Shown one piece after another: positions 63,750 through 64,000 of a DNA stretch of 64,000 nucleotides. Origin of the DNA: Streptomyces sp. Alt3 (lineage in GTDB: Bacteria > Actinomycetota > Actinomycetes > Streptomycetales > Streptomycetaceae); the NCBI RefSeq assembly GCF_030719215.1, contig NZ_CP120983.1, positions 5,642,001 through 5,706,000 on the forward strand, read 5' to 3'. The first letter of the stretch is position 1. Each line of letters opens with the position of its first letter. The position numbers and the translations under genes were made by a program. The notes under the pieces were generated by a model. The model was not told where the DNA came from. It searched no databases and worked only from the letters and a program-made list of their open reading frames with translations.

Positions 63750-64000
63750 TCACCAGAGGGCGGTGGAGGCAGCGGCGGGTGTCCTCGTAGCCTCGTCGTC
63801 CTCTTCCTTCAGCCGGGCCAGCAGCACACCAAGACGGTCGTTGCTGATCGCCTGGTGCTTGCGGACGGCGTCCCCGACAACCTCGCGACTGGTCCGTCCG
63901 GCCCGCTCGGTAGCGGCCCGCGCGATCGGCAGCAACTCTGCCAACCAGTCGTCGTCCGCCTCCCGGTCCTGGGGGCACTCCGAGTCGTCCGGGACGGACG
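63750..64000 (-). CDS. C-terminal part of a protein cut by the window edge
   Basis: The minus-strand frame is open from the window edge to a stop at 63750. The visible 82 residues include ADDDWLAELLPIARAATERAGRTSREVVGDAVRKHQAISNDRLGVLLARLKEEDDE, a winged-helix-like end with the pattern GRxxSRxxLxxxLRxxGxxISNxRLGxLLAxLK. I associate it with DUF2637-type proteins of Streptomyces plasmids. The N-terminal membrane part that would confirm this is outside the window. Confidence 0.5.
   Translation of the reverse strand, partial: SVPDDSECPQDREADDDWLAELLPIARAATERAGRTSREVVGDAVRKHQAISNDRLGVLLARLKEEDDEATRTPAAASTALW

Noticed and set aside
1..64000. CRISPR arrays, rRNA or tRNA genes
   Set aside because: No regularly spaced identical repeats and no cloverleaf with a TTCRA T-loop were noticed on reading. 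A dedicated tRNA or CRISPR search would be more sensitive.

Overview
The window looks like part of a large conjugative accessory element, a plasmid or an integrative element, from Streptomyces or a close actinomycete. The reasons are very high GC with GC-rich third codon positions, AGGAG-type ribosome binding sites, frequent GTG starts, dense ATGA/GTGA gene overlaps, and families typical of actinomycetes (SCO6880-type conjugation protein, DUF6415, DUF6197, DUF5753, FxLD-type lanthipeptide genes). No rRNA, tRNA or CRISPR array was seen. Both edges cut through genes. Layout: (1) 1-6.5 kb is a junk-rich integration and defence edge. It holds the 3' part of a tyrosine integrase, a weakly coding gap, a lower-GC two-gene Gabija-like defence pair (OLD/TOPRIM nuclease plus a short UvrD-like helicase), an IS5-type transposase remnant, and an HNH protein with a coiled-coil partner. 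(2) 6.6-28 kb is a long run of rightward plasmid-type genes (DUF2786, two DUF6197 proteins, a tandem ParB-like protein, an ArdC-like protein, DUF3560, small zinc-binding proteins). Many are preceded by one recurring DNA module: a consensus-like promoter with exactly 17 bp spacing and a TTTAAT -10 box, then a hairpin presenting an AGGGCAA loop, then a CTCTCACCAG box 10-14 nt before the start codon. A 449-bp copy of one such region, including a long inverted repeat, occurs twice. The second copy is split by a complete 6,001-bp Tn7-like transposon (TnsA, TniA/TnsB, TniB/TnsC and TniQ homologues plus a methyltransferase cargo gene). It has 12-bp terminal inverted repeats and a 5-bp GCAGG target duplication, and the uninterrupted site is preserved in the other copy. 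(3) 28-33 kb carries a MobF-type relaxase/helicase with an unusual N-terminal region containing three related repeats, preceded by a perfect inverted repeat that could be oriT or an operator. (4) 33-44 kb, leftward, is a class I lanthipeptide cluster of the FxLD type: PIMT-like methyltransferase, precursor peptide, LanB, LanC, a separate SpaB-C-like protein, a helical-repeat protein and an ABC exporter, followed by a MazG-like and a DUF5753 protein. (5) 44.5-51.7 kb is regulatory: a DUF6415 protein, an overlapping five-gene cassette with a HATPase and a LuxR-type HTH protein, two HTH/TPR regulators sharing a 13-bp upstream sequence, a GNAT acetyltransferase and a TrmO-like protein. (6) 51.7-64 kb, leftward, is an actinobacterial type IV secretion operon: VirD4-like coupling ATPase, VirB4-like ATPase, SCO6880 protein, VirB6/TrbL-like channel, a VirB8-like protein with two copies of the domain, a 2-TM pilin-like protein, a transglycosylase/NlpC hydrolase and a lipoprotein. 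The relaxase of region 3 and the secretion genes of region 6 together make a plausible self-transfer apparatus. The genes between them appear to be establishment, regulatory, defence and antibiotic-peptide cargo.
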